A stretch of DNA of 64,000 bases from Acheta domesticus. Lineage: Eukaryota; Arthropoda; Insecta; Orthoptera; Gryllidae. A program made the translations under genes and the position numbers. The notes under the pieces are model-generated. The model searched no databases. It was given only the letters and a program-made list of their open reading frames with translations, and was not told the DNA's origin. Positions 10,855-21,589 of this stretch are shown here, piece by piece (positions within the stretch are counted from its first letter, which is position 1; the number at the start of each line of letters is the position of its first letter). The stretch is taken from the NCBI GenBank assembly GCA_031308135.1, contig JAHLJT010009355.1, positions 8,233,074 to 8,297,073 of the forward strand. The letters run 5' to 3'.

Positions 10855-11339
10855 ACGAGTTGTATACGCTATTTTTTGTATGTCAGCATTATAAATTTAT
10901 AAGAGAATGAAACTTAAATTTGCGAAGAACTTTCCTGTGATGCCTCGGGTATTTGACATCTGTGCGAGAAAACTGTGGTCGGCTGTTCTGTTTACCTCTA
11001 CCTCCCCCTAATTCTCTCACTGCGATTGTCTGAATGTGTCATGACGCAATCATTCGAGCCGTAAAATCTAATACGTCATCATTTGTGCCATAAAACGCCA
11101 GATTATGAACGATTTCTTGCAACAGAAAAGGTCGTTTACAATGCTGGAATACAAAAAAAAGTCTATTCCCCGCTACGCGTTCAGCAAAAGTCTATTTTGC
11201 TACGTACAACAAAGTAGCGCTTTTCAATCAATAAACGATGAAGTAATGGCAAGTTTCTATGCACGAGTGAAAGGAAAAAAAAAGAAAAAAACTGCAATGG
11301 ATGCAAACAACTGAGTGCTGAACAAAAAAACTCAACTTC

Positions 11340-11865
11340 GTATCCCCGTATATGTCGAAAGGAGCCCCCGCTTCCATTCCACATATTGGCTTCCCCTCTC
11401 GAAGCAACCCCCCAATCTCCAATGCGCGCCCGGGGCGATCGGCGCCGATAACACGGGGCGCCGCCGGTGTAAATCTTGGGGGTCGGCGGGCGGGCTGCGC
11501 CAAACGCAGAGGCGCCTGGGCGAGACAGGCCTTTCCTCTCGCGCTGACGGACACGTGACGAGCGCACTCCGCCCCGTGATACATCGCGGCGCTTCGGGCC
11601 CGCTTTTCAAAACAACTGCGAAGCCGCGCCGCGCCGCATTAAATCTGTGGCGGCGCGAAACGAGAGTGCGCCCTTGTGTGTGTCATTGGCAGCCGCCCGC
11701 CGCCGCCATGAGGAGCACTCTTTCGGGCGAGCGCTGCCACCGCCGCCGCCGCCGCCGCCGGCGACTGGGTGCCTGCCGATGGTAACGGCGCCCAGGTCCC
11801 CATGCCCGCCCCCCCCCCTCCCCAAAAGCGTGGAGTTTTCGTTTACCGTCCTTTGTCTGGCAAAA
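11340..11865. other. GC/CpG-rich block
   Basis: CpG-rich DNA with (CGC)n at 11740-11762 and a C9 run near 11809. There are overlapping frames on both strands without domains. A promoter-type island is possible; no transcript evidence can be read from sequence. Confidence 0.5.
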
Positions 11866-11998
11866 CTGGTTTAAATATTTATTTATGTTGGAATTACGTA
11901 ATTATTTAAACAATAATATTGTGAAGTATCATATTTACAGTACATAAATTATATACAATGAAACAAATATGTTTATTATTTAATCTGCTGTGTTTAAT

Positions 11999-12430
11999 GA
12001 CCATCTGAAGTGGAATCCATTACGTGGTTCATGGTACTGGTCAATTAATTGAAATTTCTGTCAGTTAGCTTACGTTTTAGAGTTTTATTTCTCCATCCTC
12101 AGGGCTTGCTGCTTGTAGAAAATTACACAACCATCATACTTATTACAATACTGAGCGCCACCAAGCTGGCAGGACCATTCATGCGGACTACATACTAATT
12201 AATGGCCCAGCCATTCATTTATTAGCTATTCATTCATTCACTCCAGCTTGTGTGACGCTCAGTATTGTATTAATTATGATGGTTGTGTAATTTTCTACAA
12301 ACAGCATGTCCTGAGGATGGAGAAATAAAACTTCGAAAAACCTAAGCTAACTGACAGAAATTTCAATTAATTGACCAATGTCCATAAACCACGCAATGGA
12401 TTTATTATTTAACAAAAACTTACGATGGTC
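11999..12430. mobile_element. Foldback element with ~170-190-bp inverted arms
   Basis: The left arm (11999-12170) and right arm (12243-12430) are long inverted copies of each other around a ~72-bp centre (12171-12242). Paired landmarks include GACCATC at the outer ends, AATCCATTACGTGGT against its complement, GGTCAATTAATTGAAATTTC, CTCCATCCTCAG, GTGTAATTTTCTAC and CTGAGCG..CAAGCTGG. The right arm has about 15 bp more near its outer end. There is no coding frame. I could not find a convincing target duplication, so the superfamily is open: a MITE or a foldback transposon are both possible. An inverted duplication of unique DNA is less likely given the compact size. Confidence 0.88.
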
Positions 12431-12574
12431 CTTTCCAAAAGAATTGGCTGGATCCTCCCCTGCCGTCGTTACATAATTGTCCTCGACTCCATCTCTTAGG
12501 AAGACTAGGCGGGGTAGTGGGTGGCGTGCTGGGTTCAGAAACCTACACTCGCACATATTTCTCGCAAATATCAT

Positions 12575-12715
12575 GTCCAGTTCCACCATCGCACTTCCAC
12601 CTTCATTTCCCCTTCCACTATCCCCAATTCCACCATCTCCATTCCACCATCCCTATCCCCAATTCCACCATCTCTAATTTCATCATTTCCCCTTCCATCA
12701 TCTCCAGTTTCCTTT
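12575..12715. repeat. Pyrimidine-rich CCA/TTCC repeat
   Basis: Repeated words CCATTCCACCATC, CCCCAATTCCACC and TTCCCCTTCCA form an irregular C/T-rich tract. It occupies the place where the SINE-like family has its internal pyrimidine-rich section, just before the segment GACCAGTCGGGA, so it may be a local expansion inside that copy (inference). Confidence 0.7.
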
Positions 12716-12972
12716 CCACTACCACCGAAATCTCCAGCTACTTTGACCAGTCGGGAACTTACAGCTTGTCCCGGCTGGGGCAGTGACCTGCTGGCAGGTA
12801 ATTGGTCGGAGAAAATCCCGCTAGCCGAAGTGTAGGTCGGCGCCAGATCTCACCATCTAGCGGGGGGGAGATCACCACCACCTCCACAGCAAAAAAAGCA
12901 TGCACTATAGATACGGGACTGATGATGTTAGCAGTTGACGCGCCAGGAACACTAACCAATCATCACTCCAAC
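12655..12972 (+). mobile_element. SINE-like family copy A (3' part)
   Basis: Contains the family's 3' half in order: GACCAGTCGGGA, CTTGTCCCGGCTGGGGCAG, GAAAATCCCGCTAGCCG, GTAGGTCGGCGCCAGATCTC, CCATCTAGCGGGG, then GACTGATGATGTTAGCAGTT and GACGCGCC. It ends near CCAATCATCA, matching an AATC-type tail. The 5' head is missing or replaced by the pyrimidine tract. Confidence 0.85.
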
Positions 12973-13029
12973 GTCTCTGAACGTGATGCCCCATGATTTG
13001 GAGTCCCATCTGTGGCGGATTTTCGACAC

Positions 13030-13345
13030 TAGCTCTGTAGCATGGTTGACAGGAACAGTGCCGTAACAAACAGACCACAAACCCGCGCGATCTTTCGTTC
13101 CTTATCCTTATCCCTTATCTCCGCTTACTATACACACCCCCATCAAGTTTGGGAGTCCGCTCGGGAGTTTTAAAGAATATCGCGGCTGGGCCTCGGCGGG
13201 GGAAATAATTGAGAGGGAAAACCCCACAAACTGGTGTTGGTCGACGCCGTACGTCACGTTAAAACTGGGAATACCACCCTGTCTCAGTTACACCGGACTA
13301 ATAACCAAAGTAGTTGATGCTCCGGGAAGTACGAAATACTCACTC
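13030..13345 (+). mobile_element. SINE-like family copy B
   Basis: A more diverged copy, only about 60 bp after copy A. Landmarks are GTGCCGTAACAAACAGACCA, CCGCGCGATCTTTCGTTCC, the pyrimidine section, GTCCGCTCGGGAG, GTCGACGCCGTACGTCACG and a degenerate ending with GTAGTTGATGCTCC. The close pairing with copy A may be a nested or neighbouring insertion. Confidence 0.78.
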
Positions 13346-13899
13346 ACCTGAAACCCCTATCTTCATCATTCAAATGTTTCAATCTAACTCTTCTCTCTCC
13401 CACTCTTCCTCCCTCCCCCCTCCCTAACTCCCACCCCCGCCCCTACGGGTACTACTCGCATCTCTTTCTCAACCTCCACCGCTTCTACCAGCATCACCTT
13501 TCACTTCCATCACTTTAGCGCTGTCATATTCCCATCCACATTCCGCTCTGTGCATGTTCAACAATTTGCGGTACAAAGTTCTGTCGCCAAGAATTAGGTG
13601 CGCTACCGATGTCTGTGACTTTTGACCATTGATACTGAATTTCCTACATATAAAAATTGTATCTTCTCTTCCTTCATCTTTATGTTCTTATTACTAGGTT
13701 TTATTTTTTACTGTAGTTTTTAAATTGATGACGATCAGTTATATTCCAAGTGATGAACTTTTCTATTTTACACGAGAAAATTATTGCGTCCCTATCATCC
13801 AATCCCGTTCTGCTAGAAAATATATTGGGTAGTTTCATAAAATACAAAGAGTTGTGAACTATTTATTCTATGGACTACTTATATGTACTATGCACATGC
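13346..13899. other. C/T-rich then AT-rich DNA, no gene
   Basis: Pyrimidine-rich at 13380-13560, AT-rich afterwards. No gene, RNA or complete element seen. Confidence 0.45.
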
Positions 13900-14310
13900 C
13901 CCTTCAGCTAAATACAATTCACCTTGTGGGAATTTCTTCCTATAAGTACTTTCCCCTAGCGGGAAATCGCCCCAGCCGTAACACGTTTTAAGATCTTGAC
14001 TAGTCTCTCAAGCTGTGTGTTAGTGCTAGTTTACGAGTATGTAAGGGGTGCGAGTAGGGGAAGAATGAGGTGGGGATGATTGCGTGCGATCCATAGCCCA
14101 ATTTTTAGAGTACTTCTTCGGTATTCGCTTGGTATAGCTCAGAGATACCGTTGAAACTTACCAATCAGAGCAGCCGTTCGCTAGAATTCTCTTCCAGAGC
14201 GACTGACCTCGACAAAGCTAGTGTTGCCAATTCCACCGTCAGTACTAGAACACTAGGACCTCTTGATCAGGGGCTCTGCAGTCAGGGGCAATGCTGGCTC
14301 TGAGGTAGAA
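13900..14310 (-). mobile_element. SINE-like family copy H, minus strand
   Basis: Reading the minus strand, the order matches the family: a head with a mutated B-box region (about 14241-14253), then GTCAGTCGCTCTGG, GAATTCTAGCGAACGGCTGC, CTCTGATTGG, ACCAAGCGAATACCG, the pyrimidine section, a Tn-AGTC section and a degenerate GCTGGGGCG. The far 3' part (GTAGGTCGGCGCC and tail) is lost. It is more diverged than copy F. Confidence 0.78.
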
Positions 14311-14810
14311 AAAAATGATGATTTTTAATTTACCATGAAGGTTTGTACAATTCCTTCACCCTGCAATCGATTTGATGATTTTCTTTCCTTTGACAGACAT
14401 CGCGTAACAAAAATGTTGATGCCAAACGAAGAACAATCGCATTTACGTAAAATATTTTATTAAAATTGTATTTTGTTTTGTAAGGTTTTGAAGAAAAATC
14501 AGTACCTAAGGTCGCATATTCTTTCGAGGGTTATTGCCACGGCAACAATTGTTTCTCAGTTATGGCTCAATTCCATTAGAAATTAGTACAGTATTTAGTT
14601 TTTGAAACTTTATGTTATATCGATTTAACCACAGGAATGAAAGCCCACTCTTAACGGCCGGCATCCGTTAAGGATTTCACAGTTCACCGTTCGTTAAGAA
14701 CAATCGAAACACATATTAACTAGAGATGACGAATCAGTAATCCTACTCCAAGAAAATGTCCGGGAGAGATAACTCAGGGCATCAACTGATGTCACTGCAG
14801 TGTTTCTGAC
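14311..14810. other. Spacer between two SINE-like copies
   Basis: AT-rich spacer with nothing recognised beyond the inverted arrangement of flanking copies H (minus) and C (plus). Confidence 0.4.
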
Positions 14811-14814
14811 AGAG

Positions 14815-15272
14815 TTCTTTGGTCGGAGTTCCGACGGCGGCAGGATTTTCGACCTGAGCTTGTCAGCTAGGTCGAATTCAGTCGCTATCTGCAGGAGAAT
14901 CATAGCGGCCAGCTGCTCTGATCGGTTGTTTTTCGTGGTTTCTTCAATCAATACCAGCCGTATTCCAAAGCAGAACCCTATGAAACGGGCAAGGGATGAT
15001 TCCTTCCTCTTCCCCTCTTCTTACTCATTCTTACACTAACATGCACTACATTATCACACATGCCAAAATATCGCTCGAGAGCTTAGGGCTTGTCCTCATT
15101 ATGCCCAGCTGGTGGGAGATACCTCGTTGAAGAAATTCCCGCTAGCCGTCGGGAAGATCGGCTCTGGACCTTACCATCCAGCGGGGGAAGATCACAGCCA
15201 ACTCCCACGATAAAATCATGTACTACACTTACGGGTCTGACGACCTTAGCAGTTGACACACAATCAATTCAA
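14815..15272 (+). mobile_element. SINE-like family copy C, near full length
   Basis: Carries head-proximal GGTCGGAGTTCCGACGGCGG (a B-box region with one inserted base), TAGGTCGAATTCAG, ATAGCGGCCAGCTGCTCTGA, TTTTTCGTGGTTTC, GCAGAACCCTATGAAACGGG, the pyrimidine tract, GGTGGGAGATACC, CCCGCTAGCCGTCGG, CATCCAGCGGGGGAAGATCA, TACACTTACGGGTCTGACGA and CCTTAGCAGTTGACAC, and ends in AATCAATTC. This copy and copy F define the family layout best. It has no protein frame, and the parent tRNA is not identified. Confidence 0.88.
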
Positions 15273-15439
15273 AAAAATTCCTCCTTATAAGATGGTTGTA
15301 TTATGAAAGTACTGAACGAGACATGGTCGATTTCATAAATAACAGTTGGGTACAAACCGCGATTAACCTCACGGTTTACTAAACTTGATCCGCGTCAGTT
15401 ATTTGCGTTTTACCGGCCTAGTGACGTTAATAATCATTG

Positions 15440-15845
15440 CAAAGTAGATTAATTTCCATTCCGGCCCCCGCCGCTCGCTAGTGCGCCCGGCCGCGCACTC
15501 GTTCCCCTGTCGCCCGCCGCGGCGGGAGGGCGCGCCGATCGCCCGCCGCCAGAGGCCTCTCCAATCGCGCGCGCCGCCATGTCGCCGCGTCCTCGTGTCA
15601 CCCGCAGCGCTGTCGGCGCTTCTCGTCCCAGATTTATGCGCCTCGTTGTCGTTCGCTGTTTTATCATTCATTCGCGCCGTTCCGTGTTTTGCCCACTTTC
15701 GCCGCCGCCGCCGGCCGCGTTTGAGAGGTACCTGAGTTGGCGCTGCGCTCGCGACGGGATCGCGTTGCTGTGCGGTGTGACCTGCGGTCGCTCGCGCGGA
15801 ATCGCAGTTTCATTTTCTGCCGCTTGTGGCGCTGGTGGGGTTTAA
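15440..15845. other. GC/CpG-rich block
   Basis: CpG-dense segment between AT-rich flanks with overlapping Arg/Pro-rich frames on both strands. No domain or splice-supported exon is recognised. It might be a promoter-type island. Confidence 0.5.
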
Positions 15846-16741
15846 TCCTAGTTTATGTTTTCACTAGTACGCGTTCAAAACCAGAATGAGTGCTCTACGT
15901 GCGCACAGGTTTATTATTCTCTGGGATGTGAGTTACTGTGATTTGACATTTGAAATTTTAACAGGGAAAAGGGGGAAGGAGATGGACGATCAGCACATCG
16001 GACCCCAAAATTGTTTATTTATTTATTTATTTTTAGGTCTACGGGTTTCGTCATTTTAGACTTTTAGTACACTTTTTCAATCCTAAGTGACAGTTTCGTC
16101 ATTTGACGTTTATCAGATGTTTACAAAAAATTCGAAAAAAAGAACGTCGTCATGCCCAATTGCTTTCTCGAAACTCGGACGATCTCTAACTACCAGACCT
16201 GCCCATAAGCACGCTGAAACCTTATCTATCGATGTAGAGAACAAATATATATTCGGATCAAGTGTGTGAACGTTGAAATAGTTTTTGAAAAACAGGGCGT
16301 GGACACCTGCGTCTCCGCGGAAAGTACCGTCAGAACAGAAAATATTAAAAATACATATGACGTTGCCATACCTCAAAAACTGAAAATTATGTTAATATTT
16401 GTAGAAAAGGTATGTAATACATTGCTAAATATAGGTAGCATTAATTTATACATGCATTATTCCTTCAATTATTTTGTAATTTATTTTGTGGCCTATCCAT
16501 TGGTGTTCTCCTAGTGGAAGGATGGGGTTGATATATGTCTTTTAAGTTGAAAGGAAACCATATTTATTGCTTAAAGTGATATTAGCATCACTTCAAAACT
16601 ATTTCTGACTCCCTGCCCTGATGGGTTGGATATTTGTGCGTTGTTGTGCATATTTGCTATCAGGCTGTTTTATTTCATCGTTCTCAAGATTCAACAAGTC
16701 GTTTCATCAGTCACTGATCATCACCTCTGCAGTGAAAGTTT
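15846..16741. other. AT-rich stretch, no gene
   Basis: (TTTA)n at 16013-16033 is the only repeat noted. Small frames on both strands have no recognisable content. Confidence 0.45.
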
Positions 16742-16820
16742 TCGGCTGTCCGGATGACGCCGCGTCGAGGGCACTGATACTGGCGACTGCTTTCGACGTG
16801 GCGTCTCCTGGATAGCCGAG
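16742..16820. mobile_element. Short palindromic element (CGGCTGTCCGG family), copy 1
   Basis: Arms CGGCTGTCCGGATGACGCCG and CGAGG pair with the complementary arm ending CTCCTGGATAGCCG, making an almost continuous hairpin of about 79 bp. The core, GACGCCGCGTCGA, recurs in the palindromic elements at 33354 and 47876. Its class is unknown. It ends only about 21 bp before a hAT MITE. Confidence 0.7.
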
Positions 16821-16841
16821 ACCTTCCTGATGATTCTAGCT

Positions 16842-17078
16842 CAGTGTTGTCAAGGTCGATGCCACGAGCGGGAGTCCGTGGCACGAGTGCCACGACGAAA
16901 TCGCCCCCCCCCCACGCAGTTCATTACCCCGCCGCAAGAGACAACGCCATCACTATTGTAAAACGGCGGGATTTCTAATAGTTAGCTCTCCCGACGCTAG
17001 TGACGCAGAGAAGCTCGTGGCATGAAACGGTGCCGCGAGGCGTGCCACTGCCACCAGTAGTAGACCTTGACACCACTG
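16842..17078. mobile_element. hAT-type MITE, copy 2
   Basis: Begins CAGTGTTGTCAAGGTCGATG and ends GACCTTGACACCACTG, perfect over most of the terminal inverted repeat. Flanking octamers are TTCTAGCT and CTCTAGTC, sharing the TCTAG core that matches the nTCTAGAn target preference known for hAT elements, but differing elsewhere. Subterminal TGCCACGAG motifs occur at both ends. A C9 run at about 16906-16914 is private to this copy. No transposase is encoded. Confidence 0.88.
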
Positions 17079-17089
17079 CTCTAGTCGCT

Positions 17090-18890
17090 AAAGTCTACGA
17101 TTGCATCACCATGTCAGTTCAGATCATCTCTGTTTCTTACATAAGGTTAACAAGGATTGACTTTATCCGTGATTCATGCACGTATCTTATCCTTTCAATT
17201 TTAATACGCATTCTCAGAAGCAATTTTAGAGTGAAGACTTCAGAAAAACATTTAGATAGGTCACTTGGAAATTTTATTGTTTAAGATTTGATTTTGTTGA
17301 TTGTCAGTTACGTTGGAATATCTTTTGGAAAATGCAAGAGATCTGCTAATATCGTGTATTACTCTATCATTCCAAATTATTCTTTTGTCATTTTTTTCAC
17401 GCTATATTACTGCAGCCGTCTTCTTCCGTTTCTTAGTTTAATTTTTTGCTGGCGTTTCTAGATTGTCCCGTTGCTCTTGACACTCTTATTTATTAATTAT
17501 TCACGGCGAAGTTTCTAGTTGTTAAATTATTTAATCATCTTCATTCTTCTCATGACATAGAAAAATACTTCATGCACTGATTTGTATTATTATTTGAACT
17601 AGTCTGTATAGTTGGATTACACTATTATTTGCATACATTCCACTGTCAATAGTAGTCTGCCATTTCGATACGGTCGGCGCGCGGTCTGCGTTTGAGAGCG
17701 TAGTGCTTTTGCCCCGCGATGATATCGCATATCTGTGTTGCGGTAACCCACCTCCAGTGAGTGGCAGAGTCATCGGATGCTGAAAGCAATTCAAGTTTGT
17801 GGTCCTCGCAAAATCGCAGTCCACTTTCCGACGTGTGAAGTAGTTGACGTTATTTGCGGATCAGTTTACATTTTCACTTGTCTGTGAACAATATTATGGT
17901 CTCTGACACAAATACTATTTCAAATTCGAATTTGTATTACTTTTCTTTCTTGCCGAGTCAATTGATAAAGATTTAGGGATGCAGAGAAGTATTCATTAAG
18001 TTGGGTGTCTTATTTTGTAAATTATGTCATATACTGTATTCTGAAACTTTATTTTTCATCGACAAGATGTGTCACTGTTGCTACGATAACACTTATTTCC
18101 AAATTCCACAAAATACGAATGGTTAATTCTTTTAATTTATTTACAATAAGATTCTAGGACTGTTTCATTTAGTAAATAAAGTCGTTTTTTCTTTACTTTT
18201 TTCAATAAGTACAAAAAGAACACACTATTTCTTTAATTTTACTTAAAATTATATTCAATGCTCGAGACTGAATTGGGAAAGTAGAAATTTGATAAAATAT
18301 ATAATAGATCTTTCTCATACAATGTACTAGAGGTTGTGAGAAAAAAATTCTTAAAGTATTGCTAACTTGCTGTTTTTTAATAATGAAATGTGATAAACAT
18401 AAAGTGAGTTAGAGTGTGATACATACCAATTTTTGTATGTATATAACTAATATAAATATGTATGTAATGTATATAATGTATTTTGTATGTAATAAACTAA
18501 TGGAACACCCAGAAACTATCATTTTTGACAGTTTAAGAATTAGGGGTTCAAATTTTTCACAAATAAACAAACGGAAGAACTTTGAAATATTATAGAAAAC
18601 ATTGAAAGAGGTGGAAATGGATTATCAATAATCATTTTGTGTCATGATGACTGATATCTCAAAGACTTCATTAACTTTCTCTACAAAAAACAACGGAGAG
18701 AGAATCTGACTGCTAATTAGATTTTTAACTTTGTTGTATTTAAAAATGGGCATCAAATATTTGGAGTTGACACGAAGCACGTTCATCGAAAGTGGAGCAA
18801 ATATCACTGCTCTAGCCAAATGCTTCAGTAAACATCCTTTTTTTTTTACTTAGCGTACATTTCACATTAGCGTGTCAACTTGAATACTTT
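17090..18890. other. AT-rich stretch, no gene
   Basis: About 1.8 kb of AT-rich DNA. A patch of balanced composition at 17650-17830 has an 84-codon minus frame that I do not recognise. A TGTATGTAT-type repeat lies at 18434-18500. Confidence 0.45.
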
Positions 18891-18896
18891 TTTCAG

Positions 18897-19087
18897 TATT
18901 GACAGAAGAAAGTTACACACCATTCTTTCGTGTACTCCGCTTCCCCCACTTCTCCGAAAACCACTGCTCCTCCCAGCTCAACTCGTCTCCCGCGAGGGAA
19001 GTGTGGGGGAAGGGACTTGACCTACACGGCCAGCTCCTCCGGGCCCTCTCCAACCGGCTGCAATCCTTTGTCGACGACACCTCATAA
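18897..19087 (+). other. Isolated open frame after a good splice-acceptor-like sequence
   Basis: Immediately after a polypyrimidine tract ending CTTTTTTCAG (to 18896), a 62-codon frame runs to a TAA at 19085-19087, with non-repetitive composition (HFSENHCSSQLNSSPAREVW, then GKGLDLHGQLLRALSNRLQS). It is GC-richer than its flanks. It could be a terminal exon or chance. No homologous family is recognised and no partner exon is seen, so confidence is low. Confidence 0.2.
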
Positions 19088-19259
19088 TTCTTAATATCAC
19101 CTAAATCTCCGAAGACATATTCTTTCTTAATTTTTCGGTAACCTAATGATTCAGATTAAAAAAAACCACCTCAATTTATGGGAAGTTAAACTTTGTTTAG
19201 GTCTATGTTTATTAGTGTTTATGCATGTATTTATTTCGGGGTCCTGAAGGGGCTGGTAA

Positions 19260-19940
19260 AAATTAATCCCTAAATTCGGGCGTTTTTCAGACGCCGGTGT
19301 ATATTCCCTCCGCCGCCCACCCTGCTTCCCCGCTTAGCTGCCCCGCAGTAAATTCGCCTTAACTAGCTGGCATATTAACTTATAAGAGGATATCGTAGGT
19401 GGAGGACTGTGTAGAGGTGGGCCGGGTACGCGTCTGGGGACAAGCTTTTCACATGAACTAAAGTCCAGTGCCTGTAATTACAATATACAATACCTAGAGG
19501 ACAGCACATTATACTCGCCGGCCACTGCAACGCACGAGAGCCGAGAACGGCGAAGCGTGCCCGCAACGGAGCGCCTTTTTTTACTGCAAAAATGTAACAA
19601 TGATTAACAATGAGAATTGCTCTCTTTGGAATTATGAATATCATAAAACTCACGTACAGGAAAGCATAATTCACTTACTGAAGTAGCATTAAAAAATAAG
19701 AGGACATATTTTTTATGCTGCGGAATATTTTTGTCGTTATTTTAGCGGTTGGAATAATTTACCAATTCGTTATTTCGCGTAATTTAGAGCTGTGTTTTGG
19801 GAATGTATCTGTTAGGTGGTTTCTTCGCCGTAATTTAGACCGCGTCTGCGCGAACGCGTCACACACGCGAGCACACGCTGCGCGCACCGCGGCGCGTTTG
19901 TTTCAGTGGGGTGAATTCGCGGCGCCGCTGCAGTAGATTA
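19260..19940. other. Mixed GC patches, no gene recognised
   Basis: CpG-containing patches at 19280-19360, 19490-19580 and 19840-19935, separated by AT-rich DNA. No repeats, RNA boxes or supported frames. Confidence 0.4.
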
Positions 19941-20589
19941 TGGATTGTCTGTTCGGAGGGGGAGTTGGCCGAAGCGATTGTTAAGTGAAAATACAAAGTA
20001 ATTAATGCAATTGTTGGTTTTAAGATGTCGATCTAAACGCCGGAGAGAAACACTTCTTTCAATTGAAGAAATACACTAAATTCCTTGAGAACACGCAAGT
20101 GTGCATTTCGCCGGCTGACTGAAGTAGTAAGATAACACGGAAAAATGATTGTTGATGTTGCAGAAAAGCCCTTTTCATCGGAAATCCTGGTAAATAAAAA
20201 AGAAATCAAGAATATTTTGTCGCATCGGGGTGAATAGCAAATCATATAATAATGTAAATATAAATTAAAAATAGACGTGCATTGATGTGAATGGAATTAA
20301 TAGTTCGAAATTATAATTGGAGCACATTTGTTATAATTGTTTCTTTCCCTAACATTATTTTCAGTAAAGCATTTTCTTTCCTTGTTTGAATATCAATTGC
20401 AATTGTTCAGAGTTTTGTACTCATTATGCAGGAAGTGGATCCTCGATAACTCGATTTTTACTTACTCCCCTTCTCAATCAGACACAGATTGCTCAATGAC
20501 TCTACCATCTCTTAGATGAAATACTGTGTAACTCAAACTATTGTTATTTTCGTATTCGTGCTGTCCATTTCTCATATCCTGCGCCACCT

Positions 20590-21010
20590 TCTTCATGGTC
20601 ACTCTAATCAAAACCAGGTGAATGCCGAACAATACCGTAACAACCAGGCCACGGATCCCGCGAGATCTTGCATTCCTCATTGTCGTTCTGTCTTCTCTCC
20701 TTCAGATAAACACACATACACACACACGCACACGCACACTATCGGGCACACCACTACCACTCAGGAGACCAGTCGGGAGCTTATAACTTACCAGTCGAGA
20801 GACCAGTCGGGAGGCGATACCTTGTGGGGGAGTTACCTAGAAGGGGAAAACCCATAAAACCGACGTGTAGGTCGGCACCCGATCTCACATTTCTGCAGAG
20901 ACAGAGCACTGCTCTCTCTCTCTCTCTCTTCACCGTCTCTCCGCTGCAACATGTCCTACCCTCACGGGAGTAAAGGCTAAAGTAGCTGACGCGCGCCGCA
21001 ACACGAAATC
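20590..21010 (+). mobile_element. SINE-like family copy D
   Basis: Landmarks are ACCAGGTGAATGCCGAACA, GTAACAACCAGGCCACGGAT, CCGCGAGATCTTGCATTCC, a (CA)n expansion at 20708-20742, GACCAGTCGGGAGCTTATAA, a partial duplication of GAGACCAGTCGGGAG at 20799-20813, GTAGGTCGGCACCCGATCTC and GTAGCTGACGCGCG near the end. A (CT)n tract lies at 20912-20930. It is 5'-truncated relative to copies C and E. Confidence 0.82.
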
Positions 21011-21580
21011 CTCCCTGACTCCACTGAGGCAGCGGAGCCCGCAAAGCAGCCCTTGCGTCCTTGACCCAGTGAACTCGCGGCGTCGGATTGGAGGTCCGAG
21101 GAGTCGAACCGAGTCCCCCGGGGCGCCGAGCTGCTTCGCGCCGCCTTCCTCGATGACTTACGCGCGGAGTTAGCGGGCGCCGCTGCGCGGTGCGGTGCGG
21201 TGCGGGCCGGCGCCTGCAAGGCAACAAGCCGCTCCATTAGTTGAACGGGAATTATCAGCCAAACGCACTTTATATTTCGCGGTTAAGCGGCCCGCGGGTT
21301 TAACCCTTGTGGTCTCGCGGTAATTATTGTGGAGCGCGGGGAGGGGGGGACGGAGGGGGAGGAAGGAAAGGACGGGCTGGCGGGAGCCCGTTGCTGCCCT
21401 CTGGGGCCCGCAGAGCTATTTATTTTCATTTGGCTAAAGCTAGAAATATATAACCCCCGGCCGCTCCGAGCACCTCGCGGGTGGGAGGGGGGAGGGGGGA
21501 GGTCGCGCGCGGGGTACGAGCGTGGACTTCCGTTAGAGCGCCGTTGCCCTCCCCCCATGCTCTCGACCGGCAAAGGCGTG
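21011..21580. other. GC/CpG-rich block
   Basis: CpG-rich DNA with (GTGCG)n at 21190-21207 and G-rich purine runs at 21330-21380 and 21480-21500. Overlapping frames without domains. A TATA-like TATATAA at 21447-21453 lies between GC-rich parts but cannot be assigned to a gene. Confidence 0.45.
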
Positions 21581-21589
21581 GGCACAGTA

